This document shows, piece by piece, positions 43,893 to 55,645 of a DNA stretch of 64,000 nt (the first letter of the stretch is position 1; each line of letters begins with the position of its first letter). The DNA is from Rubneribacter badeniensis. GTDB lineage: Bacteria > Actinomycetota > Coriobacteriia > Coriobacteriales > Eggerthellaceae. Location: NCBI RefSeq assembly GCF_002899695.1, contig NZ_PPEL01000002.1, positions 1-64,000 on the forward strand, in the 5' to 3' direction. Below the pieces are notes generated by a model, which was given only the letters and a program-made list of their open reading frames with translations, made no database searches and was not told the origin of the DNA. Both the position numbers and the translations under genes were made by a program.

Positions 43893-44465
43893 ATGCAAAA
43901 CAACCGCCTGGGGAGAAAGATCGTCACGTTGCGCGAAGCGCACCACCTGTCGAGCCGCGATTTGGCCGACCGGTGCGGGCTCGACCTTGCGCTCATCGAG
44001 GGGCTCGAGGCGGGGGAGGTGCCCGCGTCGCTCGCGCCGCTCATCAAGATCACGCGCGCGCTGGGCGTGCGCCTCGGCACGCTCATGGACGACGACGAGG
44101 ATCTGGGACCCGCCTACATCGACCGCGACCAGATGGCCGAGGTCGAGCGCGCCGCCAGCCTCGAGACCACCTCGGGCGGCGACCTCAGCTATTTCAGCTT
44201 GGCCGCGGGCCGTCCGTCGCGCCACATGGATCCGTTCGTCATCACGGTGGACCCCACGGGCGAGACCGACCACGAGCTCGTGGGCCACGAGGGCGAGGAA
44301 TGGCTGTTCGGCATGGAGGGCTGCATCGAGATCGAGTACGGCAAGGACGTCTACGTGCTGCATCCCGGCGAGAGCATCTACTACGACTCCATCGTGCCGC
44401 ACCAGGTGCGCGCCCACGACGGCCAGAAGGCGAAGTTCCTGGCCGTGGTCTATACCCCGATCTGA
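43893..44465 (+). CDS. XRE-family regulator with a C-terminal cupin domain
   Basis: A 190-aa protein. Residues ~5-65 are a Cro/C1-type helix-turn-helix ([21 protein letters not shown]) and ~110-190 a cupin barrel ([19 protein letters not shown], then [19 protein letters not shown]). Such proteins sense a small ligand through the cupin. It lies ~320 nt ahead of a CoA ligase on the same strand, with repeat copy B between, and probably regulates that gene. GAGGGGG precedes the ATG. TAGAAT at 43851-43856 may be a -10 box, and a G8 run lies at ~43782-43789. Confidence 0.88.
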   Translation: MQNNRLGRKIVTLREAHHLSSRDLADRCGLDLALIEGLEAGEVPASLAPLIKITRALGVRLGTLMDDDEDLGPAYIDRDQMAEVERAASLETTSGGDLSYFSLAAGRPSRHMDPFVITVDPTGETDHELVGHEGEEWLFGMEGCIEIEYGKDVYVLHPGESIYYDSIVPHQVRAHDGQKAKFLAVVYTPI

Positions 44466-44483
44466 CGATCGGAGTACAGACTT

Positions 44484-44705
44484 GACGCTGCGGCTGGCTG
44501 CCGTACCCGATCTTCGCGCGATCGCGGAATGCCCTGCCTCGGCTTCGTCGATCAGGGCGCGCCCGCTCGGTCGCGTAGCGCGTAGTATGGGATCAAACAG
44601 TCCACCGGGCTGTTCTGCGCGTGCCAAAGCACGCGTTGCCTCCGCGATCCCGCGAATTCCGACGCCGCAGCCGCCCTTGCTGGCTTGCTACGCCAACCCG
44701 TGCGG
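44484..44705 (+). repeat. Palindromic intergenic repeat, copy B (full length)
   Basis: 222 nt running from GACGCTGCGG to GCTACGCCAACCCGTGCGG, matching copy C over its full length and copy A at both ends. It folds into an outer inverted repeat (GATCTTCGCGCGATCGCGG against TCCGCGATCCCGCGAATTC) with inner hairpins, one of which (AACAGTCC/GGGCTGTT) has a compensatory base change relative to copy C. It lies between the XRE-cupin gene and a CoA ligase and ends 76 nt before the ligase ATG. Confidence 0.8.
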
Positions 44706-44781
44706 CCGTCATGCGCCCCCGGGGCGCATGGGCGGGCCGTCTTGCCCCATCCGGTCGAACCTGCGAGAAAAGAGGCTCCTC

Positions 44782-46476
44782 ATGCCCGAAACCGAACAGA
44801 TCCCCGGCCCCGTCCCCGGATCGCCCGACTACCCGCTTCATTCCGAGAAGACCATCGGACGCTACTTCCGCGACCAAGTGGCGGCAGATCCCGACCACGA
44901 GTTCGTCGTGTACCCCGACCGCATGCTGCGCTGGACCTACCGCGACTTCGACGAGCGCACCGACAACCTGGCGCGGGGCCTTTTGGCCATCGGCATGGAA
45001 CCGGGCGATCACCTGGGCGTGTGGGCGCGCAACATCCCCGACTGGCTCACGTTCATGTACGCCACGGCCAAGATCGGCGTGGTCATGGTCACGGTGAACC
45101 CCATCTACAAGAGCCACGAGCTCGACTACGTGCTGAAGCAGTCCGACATGAAGGCGCTCTGCGTCATCGACGCCTACCGCGACGTGGACTACCTGCAGAT
45201 CATCCGCGAGCTTGTGCCCGAGACGCTCACGCAGCCGCGCGGGTATCTGGAGTCGGAGGCCTATCCGTTCCTCAAGCACATCATCTACATGGGGCCGGAG
45301 AAGCATCGCGGCTGCTACAGCGTGCCCGAGCTCATCCTGCTCGGGCAGCACGTGCCCGAAAGCGCGCTCGCCGAGGCCGAAGCCCGGTTCGACAACAACG
45401 ACGTGGTGATGATGCAGTACACGTCCGGCACCACGGGATTTCCGAAGGGCGTCATGCTCACGCACCGCAACATCCTGAACAACGGCTTCTACATCGGCGA
45501 GGGCCAGCGCCTGGGTGCCGAGGACCGCGTGTGCCTGCCCGTGCCGTTCTTCCACTGCTTCGGCTGCGTGCTGGGCGTGATGGCGTGCCTCACGCACCGC
45601 TCCACCATGATCATCGTGGAGGACTTCGACGCGGGGCTCGTGCTGCAAGCCATCCACAAGGAGCGCGCCACGGCCGTGTACGGCGTGCCCACGATGTTCA
45701 TCGCCGAGTTGAACCACCCCGACTTCGACACGTTCGACCTCACCAGCCTGCGCACGGGCATCATGGCCGGCGCGTCCTGCCCGCCGGAGACGATGCGCGA
45801 GGTCATGGGCCGCATGCACATGCCCGAGATCACCATCTGCTACGGTCTTACGGAATGCAGCCCCGTGTTCACGCAGACCACGGTGGACGACGACGTCGAG
45901 CACAAGTGCGAGACGGTGGGCCGCAAGCACCCGCCGGTGGATGTGCGCGTGGTGGATCCGACCGACGGGCATATCTGCGCGCCGGGCGAGCCGGGGGAGC
46001 TGTGCTGCAAGGGCTACAACGTGATGAAGGGCTACTACAAGATGCCCGAGGCCACAGCCGAGGCCATCGATGAGGACGGCTATCTGCACTCGGGAGACCT
46101 CGGCATGGTGGACGAGGATGGCTACTACCGCGTGACCGGGCGCATCAAGGACATGATCATCCGCGGCGGCGAGAACGTCTACCCGCTTGAGGTGGAGAAC
46201 TTCCTGCTCACGATGCCCGGCGTGCTCGACGCGCAGGTGGTGGGCATCTCCGATGCCCGTCTCGGCGAGATCGTGGGCGCGTTCATTCGCACGCGCCCCG
46301 GCCACGAGGACATGACCGAGGAGGACGTGCGCGCCTTCGCCATCCCGCGCATCGCGCGCTACAAGGTTCCCAAGCGCGTGTTCTTCGTGGACGACTTCCC
46401 CATGACCCCGTCCATGAAGGTGCAGAAGTTCAATCTGCGCGAGATGGCCGAGGAGCTGGTGAAAGCCGGGAAGTAG
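44782..46476 (+). CDS. AMP-forming acyl-CoA synthetase (fatty acid-type)
   Basis: A 564-aa ligase with the P-loop [11 protein letters not shown], the adenylate motif [27 protein letters not shown] in the hinge, and a C-terminal [12 protein letters not shown] where the catalytic Lys of the family falls (MKVQK). It resembles medium/long-chain acyl-CoA synthetases more than the ligase of the acyl-CoA cluster. An AGAAAAGAGG site precedes the ATG. It sits apart from other lipid genes; the XRE-cupin gene upstream is its likely regulator. Confidence 0.92.
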   Translation: MPETEQIPGPVPGSPDYPLHSEKTIGRYFRDQVAADPDHEFVVYPDRMLRWTYRDFDERTDNLARGLLAIGMEPGDHLGVWARNIPDWLTFMYATAKIGVVMVTVNPIYKSHELDYVLKQSDMKALCVIDAYRDVDYLQIIRELVPETLTQPRGYLESEAYPFLKHIIYMGPEKHRGCYSVPELILLGQHVPESALAEAEARFDNNDVVMMQYTSGTTGFPKGVMLTHRNILNNGFYIGEGQRLGAEDRVCLPVPFFHCFGCVLGVMACLTHRSTMIIVEDFDAGLVLQAIHKERATAVYGVPTMFIAELNHPDFDTFDLTSLRTGIMAGASCPPETMREVMGRMHMPEITICYGLTECSPVFTQTTVDDDVEHKCETVGRKHPPVDVRVVDPTDGHICAPGEPGELCCKGYNVMKGYYKMPEATAEAIDEDGYLHSGDLGMVDEDGYYRVTGRIKDMIIRGGENVYPLEVENFLLTMPGVLDAQVVGISDARLGEIVGAFIRTRPGHEDMTEEDVRAFAIPRIARYKVPKRVFFVDDFPMTPSMKVQKFNLREMAEELVKAGK

Positions 46477-46618
46477 GGGAGGGGAATGGCGGGCGCCGCT
46501 TCGCCGCAGCCGCCCTCGGGGCCGCCGCGGGTTGCGGCAAAGGCCGCTCGCACCTGCCAAATGTGCAGAAGTTGCGTCCGAACATGCGCGCGAACTAGGC
46601 AAACCGTTTCCAGTGTGG

Positions 46619-46713
46619 TATAAAGGCAAGGCAATGCAGCAGCGGACGCTCTGTCCGTGCGCACCATACTTTCGACACACGAGAAAGTGGGCTTGTTCCC
46701 GCTTTCTTTGTTT
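46619..46713 (+). promoter_or_regulatory. Leader of the rimP-nusA-infB operon with attenuator-like hairpin
   Basis: A TATAAA (46619-46624) is a possible -10. The leader then contains a short GGAC/GTCC stem (~46643-46656) and a 9-nt stem GAAAGTGGG (46683-46691) with CCCGCTTTC (46698-46706), followed by TTTGTTTG. A hairpin plus U-run in the leader of rimP matches the rimP-leader class described in bacteria; whether it terminates transcription here is untested. Confidence 0.5.
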
Positions 46714-46778
46714 GTAAGGCCCCGGCCGCCGTGCGCGGCGGGCAGACGGCGGAACCGGACGGAGAAGGAGGACGACCC

Positions 46779-47249
46779 GTGCTCAGCGGAAAGGAACGGC
46801 AACTGCTCGACGCGCTGTCGCCTCGCGCCGAGGCCGAGGGGGTGGAGATCGTGACGGTCGAGGTCGTGGGCGCGAAGAAGGCGCCGACGATCCGGGTGTT
46901 CATCGACACGCCCGGCGGCGTGGGGTTCGACGAGCTCGCGTCCGCGCAGGCGTGGATCAACGCGATCATGGACGAGCTCGACCCGTTCCCCGGCGCGTAC
47001 TCGCTCGAGGTGTCTTCTCCCGGCATCGACCGGCCGCTGCGCACTTTGGAGCACTTCGCGCGCTTCGCCGGCCAGACAGCCGTCGTCAAGACCTCGCGTC
47101 CGCTCGATGGCCGCAGCTCGTTCGCGGGCGCGATCGTTTCGGCGGAAGGAGACGAGGTCGTGCTCGACGTGGACGGCGAGCACGTGGCCATCCCGTTCGA
47201 CGGCATCAAGCGCGCCCACCTCAAGGGCACGATCGATTTCAGCTCGTAA
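46779..47249 (+). CDS. rimP: Ribosome maturation factor RimP
   Basis: Helps assemble the 30S subunit. The 156-aa chain has the N-terminal alpha/beta domain (IVTVEVVGAKKAPTIRVFID) and the family signature YSLEVSSPGIDRPLR, then a C-terminal SH3-like domain (GDEVVLDVDGEHVAIPFDGIKRAHL). The GTG start follows AAGGAGG at 7-nt spacing. It leads the translation operon and precedes nusA by 29 nt. Confidence 0.95.
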   Translation: MLSGKERQLLDALSPRAEAEGVEIVTVEVVGAKKAPTIRVFIDTPGGVGFDELASAQAWINAIMDELDPFPGAYSLEVSSPGIDRPLRTLEHFARFAGQTAVVKTSRPLDGRSSFAGAIVSAEGDEVVLDVDGEHVAIPFDGIKRAHLKGTIDFSS

Positions 47250-47278
47250 GCGAGCATCGGAGGAAAGGAAGCGAAGAC

Positions 47279-48493
47279 GTGGCAACTTCAGAACTGATCG
47301 AGGCCTTGCAAGCGCTGGCCCATGAGCGCAAGATCGACGAGTTCTACCTCATCGACCGCCTCGAGGCGTCGCTTGCGAAAAGCTATCAGCACATCCTCGA
47401 CCTCGAGTGGGACGCCCGCGTGACCATCGACCGCCAGACGGGGCGCATCTATGTCTACGAGCTCGTGCCCGTGGGCGAGCCCGACGAGGAGACCGGCGAG
47501 TACAGCGAGTTCGAGGAGCGCGACGTCACGCCCGCCGACGTGAGCCGCATCGCCGCCCAGAACGCCAAGGGCGTCATCGCGTCCATCGTGCGCGAGGCCG
47601 GCCGCCAGTCCATCTACGAGGAGTTCGCGGGCCGCGTGGGCGACCTCGTGACGGGCACGGTGCTGCAGGGCACGCCGGAGTTCACCATCATCAAGATCCG
47701 CGACGGCGTGGAGGCCGAGCTTCCCCACTACGACGCGAAGCGCAACCCCGGCGAGCGCAACGAGCGCCCCGCCGGCGAGCACTACCGCCACAACCAGCGC
47801 CTCAAGGTGCTCATCATCGACGTGCGCGACCCGAACTCCGACGCGCCGAAGATGCGCGGCGAGCAGGCCCGTCCGGCCATCGTGGTGTCGCGCACCCATC
47901 CGGACCTCATCCGCCGCCTCTTCGAGATCGAGGTGCCGGAGATCTACGACGGCATGGTGGAGATCAAGTCCATCGCCCGCGAGCCGGGCGCGCGCAGCAA
48001 GATCGCCGTGGCCTCGCGCGAGGCGAACCTCGATCCGGTGGGCGCCTGCGTGGGCCCGAAGGGCAGCCGCGTGCGCATGGTGGTGGAGGAGCTGCGCAAC
48101 GAGCGCGTGGACGTGATCCAGTGGGCCGAGGATCCGAAGGTGTACGTGGCCAACGCGCTGTCGCCGGCGAAGGTGACGCGCGTGCTCATCGACGAGGACA
48201 CCCACTACGCCACCGTCGTGGTGCCCGACGACCAGCTTTCCCTGGCCATCGGCAAGGAGGGGCAGAACGCCCGCCTCGCCGCGCGCCTGACCGGCTGGCA
48301 CATCGACATCAAGAGCGCGAGCTTCACCGGCGAGCCGCTCGCGCCGGTGGACAACATGCTCATCGACGAAGAGGACGCCGACGACGAGGCGGGGCTGTGC
48401 GCCCACGTGAGCGAGGACGGCGTCCGCTGCCGCAACCACGCTCGTCCGGGCAGCCGCTTCTGCGGCATCCACGCCGACCTCGACGAGGCGTAG
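47279..48493 (+). CDS. nusA: Transcription elongation/antitermination factor NusA with a C-terminal Zn-like tail
   Basis: Binds RNA polymerase and controls pausing, termination and rRNA antitermination. The 404-aa chain shows the N-terminal polymerase-binding domain, an S1 domain ([21 protein letters not shown]), and two KH domains ([17 protein letters not shown] and [19 protein letters not shown]). The last ~33 residues are unusual: C374, C384, C395 and H398 in [13 protein letters not shown] and [13 protein letters not shown] form a short C3H pattern like that of small Zn-binding tails. The start is GTG 47279 behind GGAGGAAAGGA. Confidence 0.93.
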   Translation: MATSELIEALQALAHERKIDEFYLIDRLEASLAKSYQHILDLEWDARVTIDRQTGRIYVYELVPVGEPDEETGEYSEFEERDVTPADVSRIAAQNAKGVIASIVREAGRQSIYEEFAGRVGDLVTGTVLQGTPEFTIIKIRDGVEAELPHYDAKRNPGERNERPAGEHYRHNQRLKVLIIDVRDPNSDAPKMRGEQARPAIVVSRTHPDLIRRLFEIEVPEIYDGMVEIKSIAREPGARSKIAVASREANLDPVGACVGPKGSRVRMVVEELRNERVDVIQWAEDPKVYVANALSPAKVTRVLIDEDTHYATVVVPDDQLSLAIGKEGQNARLAARLTGWHIDIKSASFTGEPLAPVDNMLIDEEDADDEAGLCAHVSEDGVRCRNHARPGSRFCGIHADLDEA

Positions 48494-48518
48494 GGCGCGG
48501 AGAGAAAGGCGGCAGGTC

Positions 48519-48794
48519 ATGGCGACGGTGAAACGGCAGCGAAGCTGCATCGCATGCGGGAGGCAGGCCGACAAGGTGGCCCTTCTGCGCATCGTGCGCG
48601 ATCCGTCCGGAGCCGTGGCCTTCGACGCGACCGGCCGCGCGCCGGGCAGGGGGGCGTACGTCTGCTCCGAGGAGTGCTTCGCCGCCGCATGCAAGAGAAA
48701 GAAGCTCGACCGAGCGCTCAGGACGACGCTCGAGGGCGATGTGTACGAACGGATCGCCGCCGAGGTCGCCGCGGCTGCGCGCACAGCGAGATAA
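48519..48794 (+). CDS. rnpM: YlxR/RnpM family RNA-binding protein
   Basis: A 91-aa protein with the paired Cys ends of the DUF448 fold (SCIACGRQADKVALLRIV and GRGAYVCSEECF). Members sit between nusA and infB; in Bacillus the protein binds RNase P and modulates it. Here it follows nusA by 25 nt and precedes infB by 18 nt, the standard order, which supports the call more than the short sequence alone. Confidence 0.92.
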   Translation: MATVKRQRSCIACGRQADKVALLRIVRDPSGAVAFDATGRAPGRGAYVCSEECFAAACKRKKLDRALRTTLEGDVYERIAAEVAAAARTAR

Positions 48795-48812
48795 GAAGTA
48801 GAGGAGTGGTAT

Positions 48813-51557
<2,745 letters not shown>

Positions 51558-51594
51558 TTCGGGTGCGGCGGCCTTCCGGCCGCCGCAACGAGCC

Positions 51595-51810
51595 GACGTT
51601 GCGGCCGGTTGCGACGTCCGATCTTCGCGCGATCCCGAAATGCCCTGCCTCGGCTTCGCCGATCAGGGCGCGCCCGCTCGGGCGCGTAGTGCGGGATCAA
51701 GCAGTCTGCCGGACTGTTTGACACGTGCCAGAGTACGCGTTGCCTTCGCGATCCCACGAAACTCGGGCGTCGCAGCCAGCCTCGCTGACTTACTAACGCC
51801 AACCTGCGAG
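51595..51810 (+). repeat. Palindromic intergenic repeat, copy C (full length)
   Basis: 216 nt from GACGTTGCGG to AACGCCAACCTGCGAG, colinear with copy B through the inner GCCCTGCCTCGGCTTCG block, the CAGTC/GACTG hairpin and the outer arms. It differs from B at scattered positions, several of which keep stems paired. It lies between infB and rbfA within the operon and ends 32 nt before the rbfA start, so it must be transcribed. Confidence 0.8.
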
Positions 51811-51842
51811 ATACGCAACCTGCGAGAAAGGAGCTCTTTTCC

Positions 51843-52274
51843 ATGAAGCAGGGTTCATCCAACCGCAAGGTCAACGAGCAGGCTCGCGAGGTGATCGCGG
51901 GCATCCTCCTGTTCGAGATATCCGATCCGCGCCTTGCGCTCGTCACCATCACGGGCTGCGAGGTGAGCTACGACCGTAGCGTGTGCAACGTGTACTACAC
52001 CGCCGAGCCGGGCCGCTACGAGGAGGCCGCGGCGGCGTTCAAGGTCGCCGCAGGGCGCATCCGCTCGCTCATGGCGCGCCAGCTGTCGTGGCGCGTGGCA
52101 CCCGAGCTGCGCTTCCGCTTGGATGCGAGCGTGGACGAGGCCGAGCGCATCGCGTCGGCGCTCAAGCGCGACGCTGCCCGCAACGCCTCTGGCGCATCCG
52201 AAGCGTCCGACGCATCTGATGCGCCCGGCGACGACGCCTCGGCGTCCGCCGACGATGCGGCGACGGGCGAGTAG
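51843..52274 (+). CDS. rbfA: Ribosome-binding factor A
   Basis: Cold-shock 30S maturation factor of 143 aa. It has the KH-like core with the family pattern NRKVNEQAREVIAGILLFEISDP and a C-terminal Ala/Ser/Asp-rich tail (~118-143) not seen in most relatives. AAAGGAG precedes the ATG. It follows repeat copy C and precedes nrnA by 9 nt. Confidence 0.93.
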   Translation: MKQGSSNRKVNEQAREVIAGILLFEISDPRLALVTITGCEVSYDRSVCNVYYTAEPGRYEEAAAAFKVAAGRIRSLMARQLSWRVAPELRFRLDASVDEAERIASALKRDAARNASGASEASDASDAPGDDASASADDAATGE

Positions 52275-52283
52275 GGAGCGTCC

Positions 52284-53345
52284 ATGGCCCCCACCCCCCA
52301 AACCAACACCGACCTCGCGGCGATCGCCGATGCGCTGAGAGCGTCCGACGACATCGTGATCTGCGGGCACGTGAGCCCCGACGGCGATTGCCTCGGCTCG
52401 CAGCTTGCGCTCGCCGCCGCGCTCAAAGGCCTCGGCAAGCGCGTGGCGTGCCTGCTCGCGAAAGACGAGCCGGCGGATGCGCGGCTCTCTTTCCTCCCCG
52501 GCTTCGCCGATCTCGTGCCGGCGGCGCGCTACGACGGCCCTGCGCGGACGTTCGTGGCCGTCGACGTCCCCACGCGCGCGCGCATCGGCGACGCGGTCTC
52601 GCTGCTCGATGCGAGCGAGACGTCCGTGGTGGTTGACCATCACGCGGCGGAGACGACGATGGCCGACCTCACGTACGTGGACCCCGACGCGGCCTCCACG
52701 ACCATGCTCGTGTGGGAGCTTGCGGGACTGCTCGGCGCGGACCGCATCGGCGACGTGGCCCTGTGCTGCTACGCCGGCCTCGTCACCGACACGGGGCGCT
52801 TCCAGTACCAGAACACCGACGCGGCCGCTTTGCGTGCTGCGTCGGAGATGGCGGCGGCGGGCGCCGATGCGGCCTTCGTGTCGCGCGCCGTGTTCCAGAG
52901 CCGTTCGGAGGCATCGGTGCGCCTCGAAGGCGTCGCCATCGGCAGGATGAGGCTCGAGGCGGGCGGCGCGATCGCGCAAAGCTGGCTTTCCCGCGAGGAC
53001 TTCGAGGCGCTCGGCGCGACGAAGGCCGATGCGGAGCCCGTCATCGACGCGCTGCGTTCGATCGCGGGCGTGCGCGTGGCGTGCGTGCTGCGCGAGCAGG
53101 ACGGGGCCGTGCGCGGCAGTCTGCGTGCGAAGGACGGCACCGACGTGGCGGCCATCGCGCGCCGCTTCGGCGGCGGCGGGCATGTGGCGGCCGCCGGGTT
53201 CACGCTCGAGCTGCCGCTGTCCGAGGCGGTGACGACCGTGGGGCGCGCGCTCGAGGAGGCCGTCGCCGTCGCGTCGCAAGCGCCGCTTTCGTCGGACGCG
53301 CCGGCTGCGCCGTCCGCGCCAGACGAGGGGGTGTGCCGCTCGTGA
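52284..53345 (+). CDS. nrnA: DHH-family oligoribonuclease/pAp phosphatase
   Basis: Degrades short RNA oligonucleotides and 3',5'-bisphosphate nucleotides. The 353-aa chain has HVSPDGDCLGSQLALA near the start, the metal motif VVDHHAAETTM and the C-terminal DHHA1 signature RFGGGGHVAAAGF. It is placed between rbfA and truB, its usual operon site. Its stop overlaps the truB start (GTGA). Confidence 0.92.
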   Translation: MAPTPQTNTDLAAIADALRASDDIVICGHVSPDGDCLGSQLALAAALKGLGKRVACLLAKDEPADARLSFLPGFADLVPAARYDGPARTFVAVDVPTRARIGDAVSLLDASETSVVVDHHAAETTMADLTYVDPDAASTTMLVWELAGLLGADRIGDVALCCYAGLVTDTGRFQYQNTDAAALRAASEMAAAGADAAFVSRAVFQSRSEASVRLEGVAIGRMRLEAGGAIAQSWLSREDFEALGATKADAEPVIDALRSIAGVRVACVLREQDGAVRGSLRAKDGTDVAAIARRFGGGGHVAAAGFTLELPLSEAVTTVGRALEEAVAVASQAPLSSDAPAAPSAPDEGVCRS

Positions 53346-54358
53346 GACGGGGGACATCGGGGCTTTCGCTCGTGGTGGGCGTGAACAAGCCCGCGGGCAT
53401 GAGCTCGCACGATGTGGTGAACCGCTGCCGGCGCATCTTCGGCGAGCGGCGCGTGGGGCACACGGGCACGCTCGATCCGATGGCCACGGGCGTGCTGCCC
53501 GTGTGCGTGGGGCCGGCCACGCGGCTCGGTGCCTATCTGACTGGGCACGACAAACGCTACCGCGTGAGGATCGCCTTCGGCGCGGGCACCGACACCGACG
53601 ATGCCGAAGGGCGCGTGCTGCGCACCGCTCCGGTGCCGGCGTGCGTGCTGGATCCCGAATTCGCCCGCGCGTTCGTCGCGGGCCTCGTGGGCGCGCGCAA
53701 GCAGATGCCCCCCGCGTACTCGGCTGTCAAGGTGGGAGGCACGAAATCCTACGAGGCGGCTCGTTCGGGCTCCATCATCGAGCTCAAGCCGCGCGACATC
53801 GTCGTGCACGACGCGCTCCTCCTGGGGGTGCGCGAGGCGTCGGACGGCTGCGACCTGCCGTCGTGGGACGTCGAGTTCCACGTGTCGAAGGGCACCTACA
53901 TCCGCGCCCTCGCCCGTGACGCGGGCGCGGCGCTGGGCTGTCCGGCGCACGTGGCCGCGCTTGAGCGCACGGCGCTCGGCCTGCTTTCCCTCGAGGAGTG
54001 CGTGAGTCTGGAGGCGCTTGCCGACCTCGGTGACCGCGCCGCGCTCGACCCGGTGCGCCTTCTCGGCGCGCGCTTCGCGTTCGCGCAGGGGGATATGGCC
54101 GCCCGGGTGGCCAACGGCGCGGCTCTCGGATCGGCCGAGCTGCCCTTGTTCGAGCGTCGCCGCACGACGTCGGCGCTCGAGCTGTGCGCATGCACGGCGG
54201 GCGTGCGCGAGAGCTGCGAGCCGCCCAAGGACGGCGAGCTCGTGGCCGTCGTTTCGGACAACAGGCTGGCAGCGCTCTATGGGTACGACAGGGCGCGCGA
54301 CAGGTTCAAGGCGCGCTGCGTGTTTCAGACGGGGGTGTCTCGTGGCAGAGATTGTTAA
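53342..54358 (+). CDS. truB: tRNA pseudouridine-55 synthase
   Basis: Makes pseudouridine 55 in the T-arm of tRNAs. The 338-aa chain carries the catalytic Asp45 in GHTGTLDPMATGVL, then KRYRVRIAFG, SAVKVGGTKSYEAAR and YIRALARDAGAALG. It starts with a GTG overlapping the nrnA stop. The C-terminal PUA-like extension is present. It overlaps ribF by 17 nt, so the two are translated together. Confidence 0.94.
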   Translation: MRRGTSGLSLVVGVNKPAGMSSHDVVNRCRRIFGERRVGHTGTLDPMATGVLPVCVGPATRLGAYLTGHDKRYRVRIAFGAGTDTDDAEGRVLRTAPVPACVLDPEFARAFVAGLVGARKQMPPAYSAVKVGGTKSYEAARSGSIIELKPRDIVVHDALLLGVREASDGCDLPSWDVEFHVSKGTYIRALARDAGAALGCPAHVAALERTALGLLSLEECVSLEALADLGDRAALDPVRLLGARFAFAQGDMAARVANGAALGSAELPLFERRRTTSALELCACTAGVRESCEPPKDGELVAVVSDNRLAALYGYDRARDRFKARCVFQTGVSRGRDC

Positions 54359-55265
54359 GGCCGACGACGCGTTCGACCACGGCTTCTTCGAGGGCACCTC
54401 GTGCGCCTTCGGCGTGTTCGACGGCGTGCACCGGGGACATCGGTTCCTGCTCGACCGCGCGCGGGACACCGCCGCGCGCTCGGGCGGCAGGAGCGTCGCG
54501 CTCACGTTCGACATCGATCCCGACGAGGTGTTCCATCCGCTGCGCCTCAAGAAGCTCATGACGAACGAAGAGCGCCTGTCGATGCTCGCGTCCACGGGGG
54601 TGGACGCCGTGTGCGTGCTGCCGTTCACCCGCGAGTTCGCGGCGTCGAGCCCTGCGGAGTTCCTTGCGCAGACCTTCGACGGGACGCCTCCGGCGTATCT
54701 GCACGTGGGGTTCGACTTCAAGTTCGGCGCCCGCGCGTGCGGCACCGTCGACGACCTCGACGCCTGGGGGCTTGCGGGCGGCACGAAGGTGCGGGCGCAC
54801 GGCCTGAAAAGCGACGACGGCGCGCCCATCACGGCCACGCGCATCCGGCTGCTTCTGGCTGCGGGCGACATCGAGGAGGCGAACCGGCTGCTCGGGCGCC
54901 CCTACTTCATGACCGGGACCGTCGAACCCGGTCGCGGGGAAGGAGCCGACCTGGGGTTCCGCACGGCCAACCTCGAGGTGCCCGACCAGCTCCGTCCGCT
55001 CGGCGACGGCGTGTACGCGGCTTGGGCCGAGGTGGGCGGGGCGCGGTACAAGGCCGCCGTCAACGTGGGCGTGGCCGCCACGTTTGCCGACCGAGCCACC
55101 GCCACCTGCGAAGCGCACCTGCTCGACTTCTCGGGCGATCTGTACGGAAAGCCCGTCAAGGTGGAGTTCCTCCATTGGCTGCGCCCCATGCGGGCGTTCG
55201 ACGACATGGACGAGCTCATCGCCACCGTCAAGGGCAACATCGCCTGGGTGCGGGAGAACTTGTAG
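54342..55265 (+). CDS. ribF: Bifunctional riboflavin kinase/FAD synthetase
   Basis: Converts riboflavin to FMN and FAD. The 307-aa chain has the N-terminal adenylyltransferase GVFDGVHRGHRFLLD and TFDIDP region, the linker TATRIRLLLAAGDIEEANRLLGRPY, and the C-terminal kinase domain from ~190 (FRTANLEVPDQLRPLGDGVYAAW). The GTG start lies inside truB. Last gene of the translation operon; FAD supply fits the many flavoproteins in this window, though that link is only suggestive. Confidence 0.93.
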   Translation: MAEIVKADDAFDHGFFEGTSCAFGVFDGVHRGHRFLLDRARDTAARSGGRSVALTFDIDPDEVFHPLRLKKLMTNEERLSMLASTGVDAVCVLPFTREFAASSPAEFLAQTFDGTPPAYLHVGFDFKFGARACGTVDDLDAWGLAGGTKVRAHGLKSDDGAPITATRIRLLLAAGDIEEANRLLGRPYFMTGTVEPGRGEGADLGFRTANLEVPDQLRPLGDGVYAAWAEVGGARYKAAVNVGVAATFADRATATCEAHLLDFSGDLYGKPVKVEFLHWLRPMRAFDDMDELIATVKGNIAWVRENL

Positions 55266-55538
55266 GGGTCTCGGTCGCCCAGGGGCCGTCGCGGTTCGCG
55301 CCAAATGGCGAGAAACGACCGAAGTCGGAAAGCCTTGCCCTCCCGCTTGCCTCTGTTGCATGGAAAGCGCCTGGTCGACGGTTGGGGTCGATGTCGAAGG
55401 GGCTTGCCGGGGCCGCTCGTTCTTCCGATTTCGGCGCGTCCACGCCTACCGTTTTCCAGGAGGGGGGCTTGTGGGTGCGCGGCGGCGTTTCGTTGGTCGA
55501 GCGATGAGGCTCGTCAGGCGAAAAACGCCGAATACGGC

Positions 55539-55566
55539 TTCACATCATCAACAAATCCCCTACAAT
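55539..55566 (+). promoter_or_regulatory. Promoter for hppA
   Basis: TTCACA (55539-55544) and TACAAT (55561-55566) are 16 nt apart, ~80 nt before the hppA start. The 270 nt between ribF and this promoter hold no gene. Confidence 0.55.
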
Positions 55567-55645
55567 AATGCAGTTGCGACTTTTCCGCCCGAATGCCCGG
55601 CGCAAAGGCCGCACGCTTCGTATCCGTCCGGACAAGGAGGAATCA

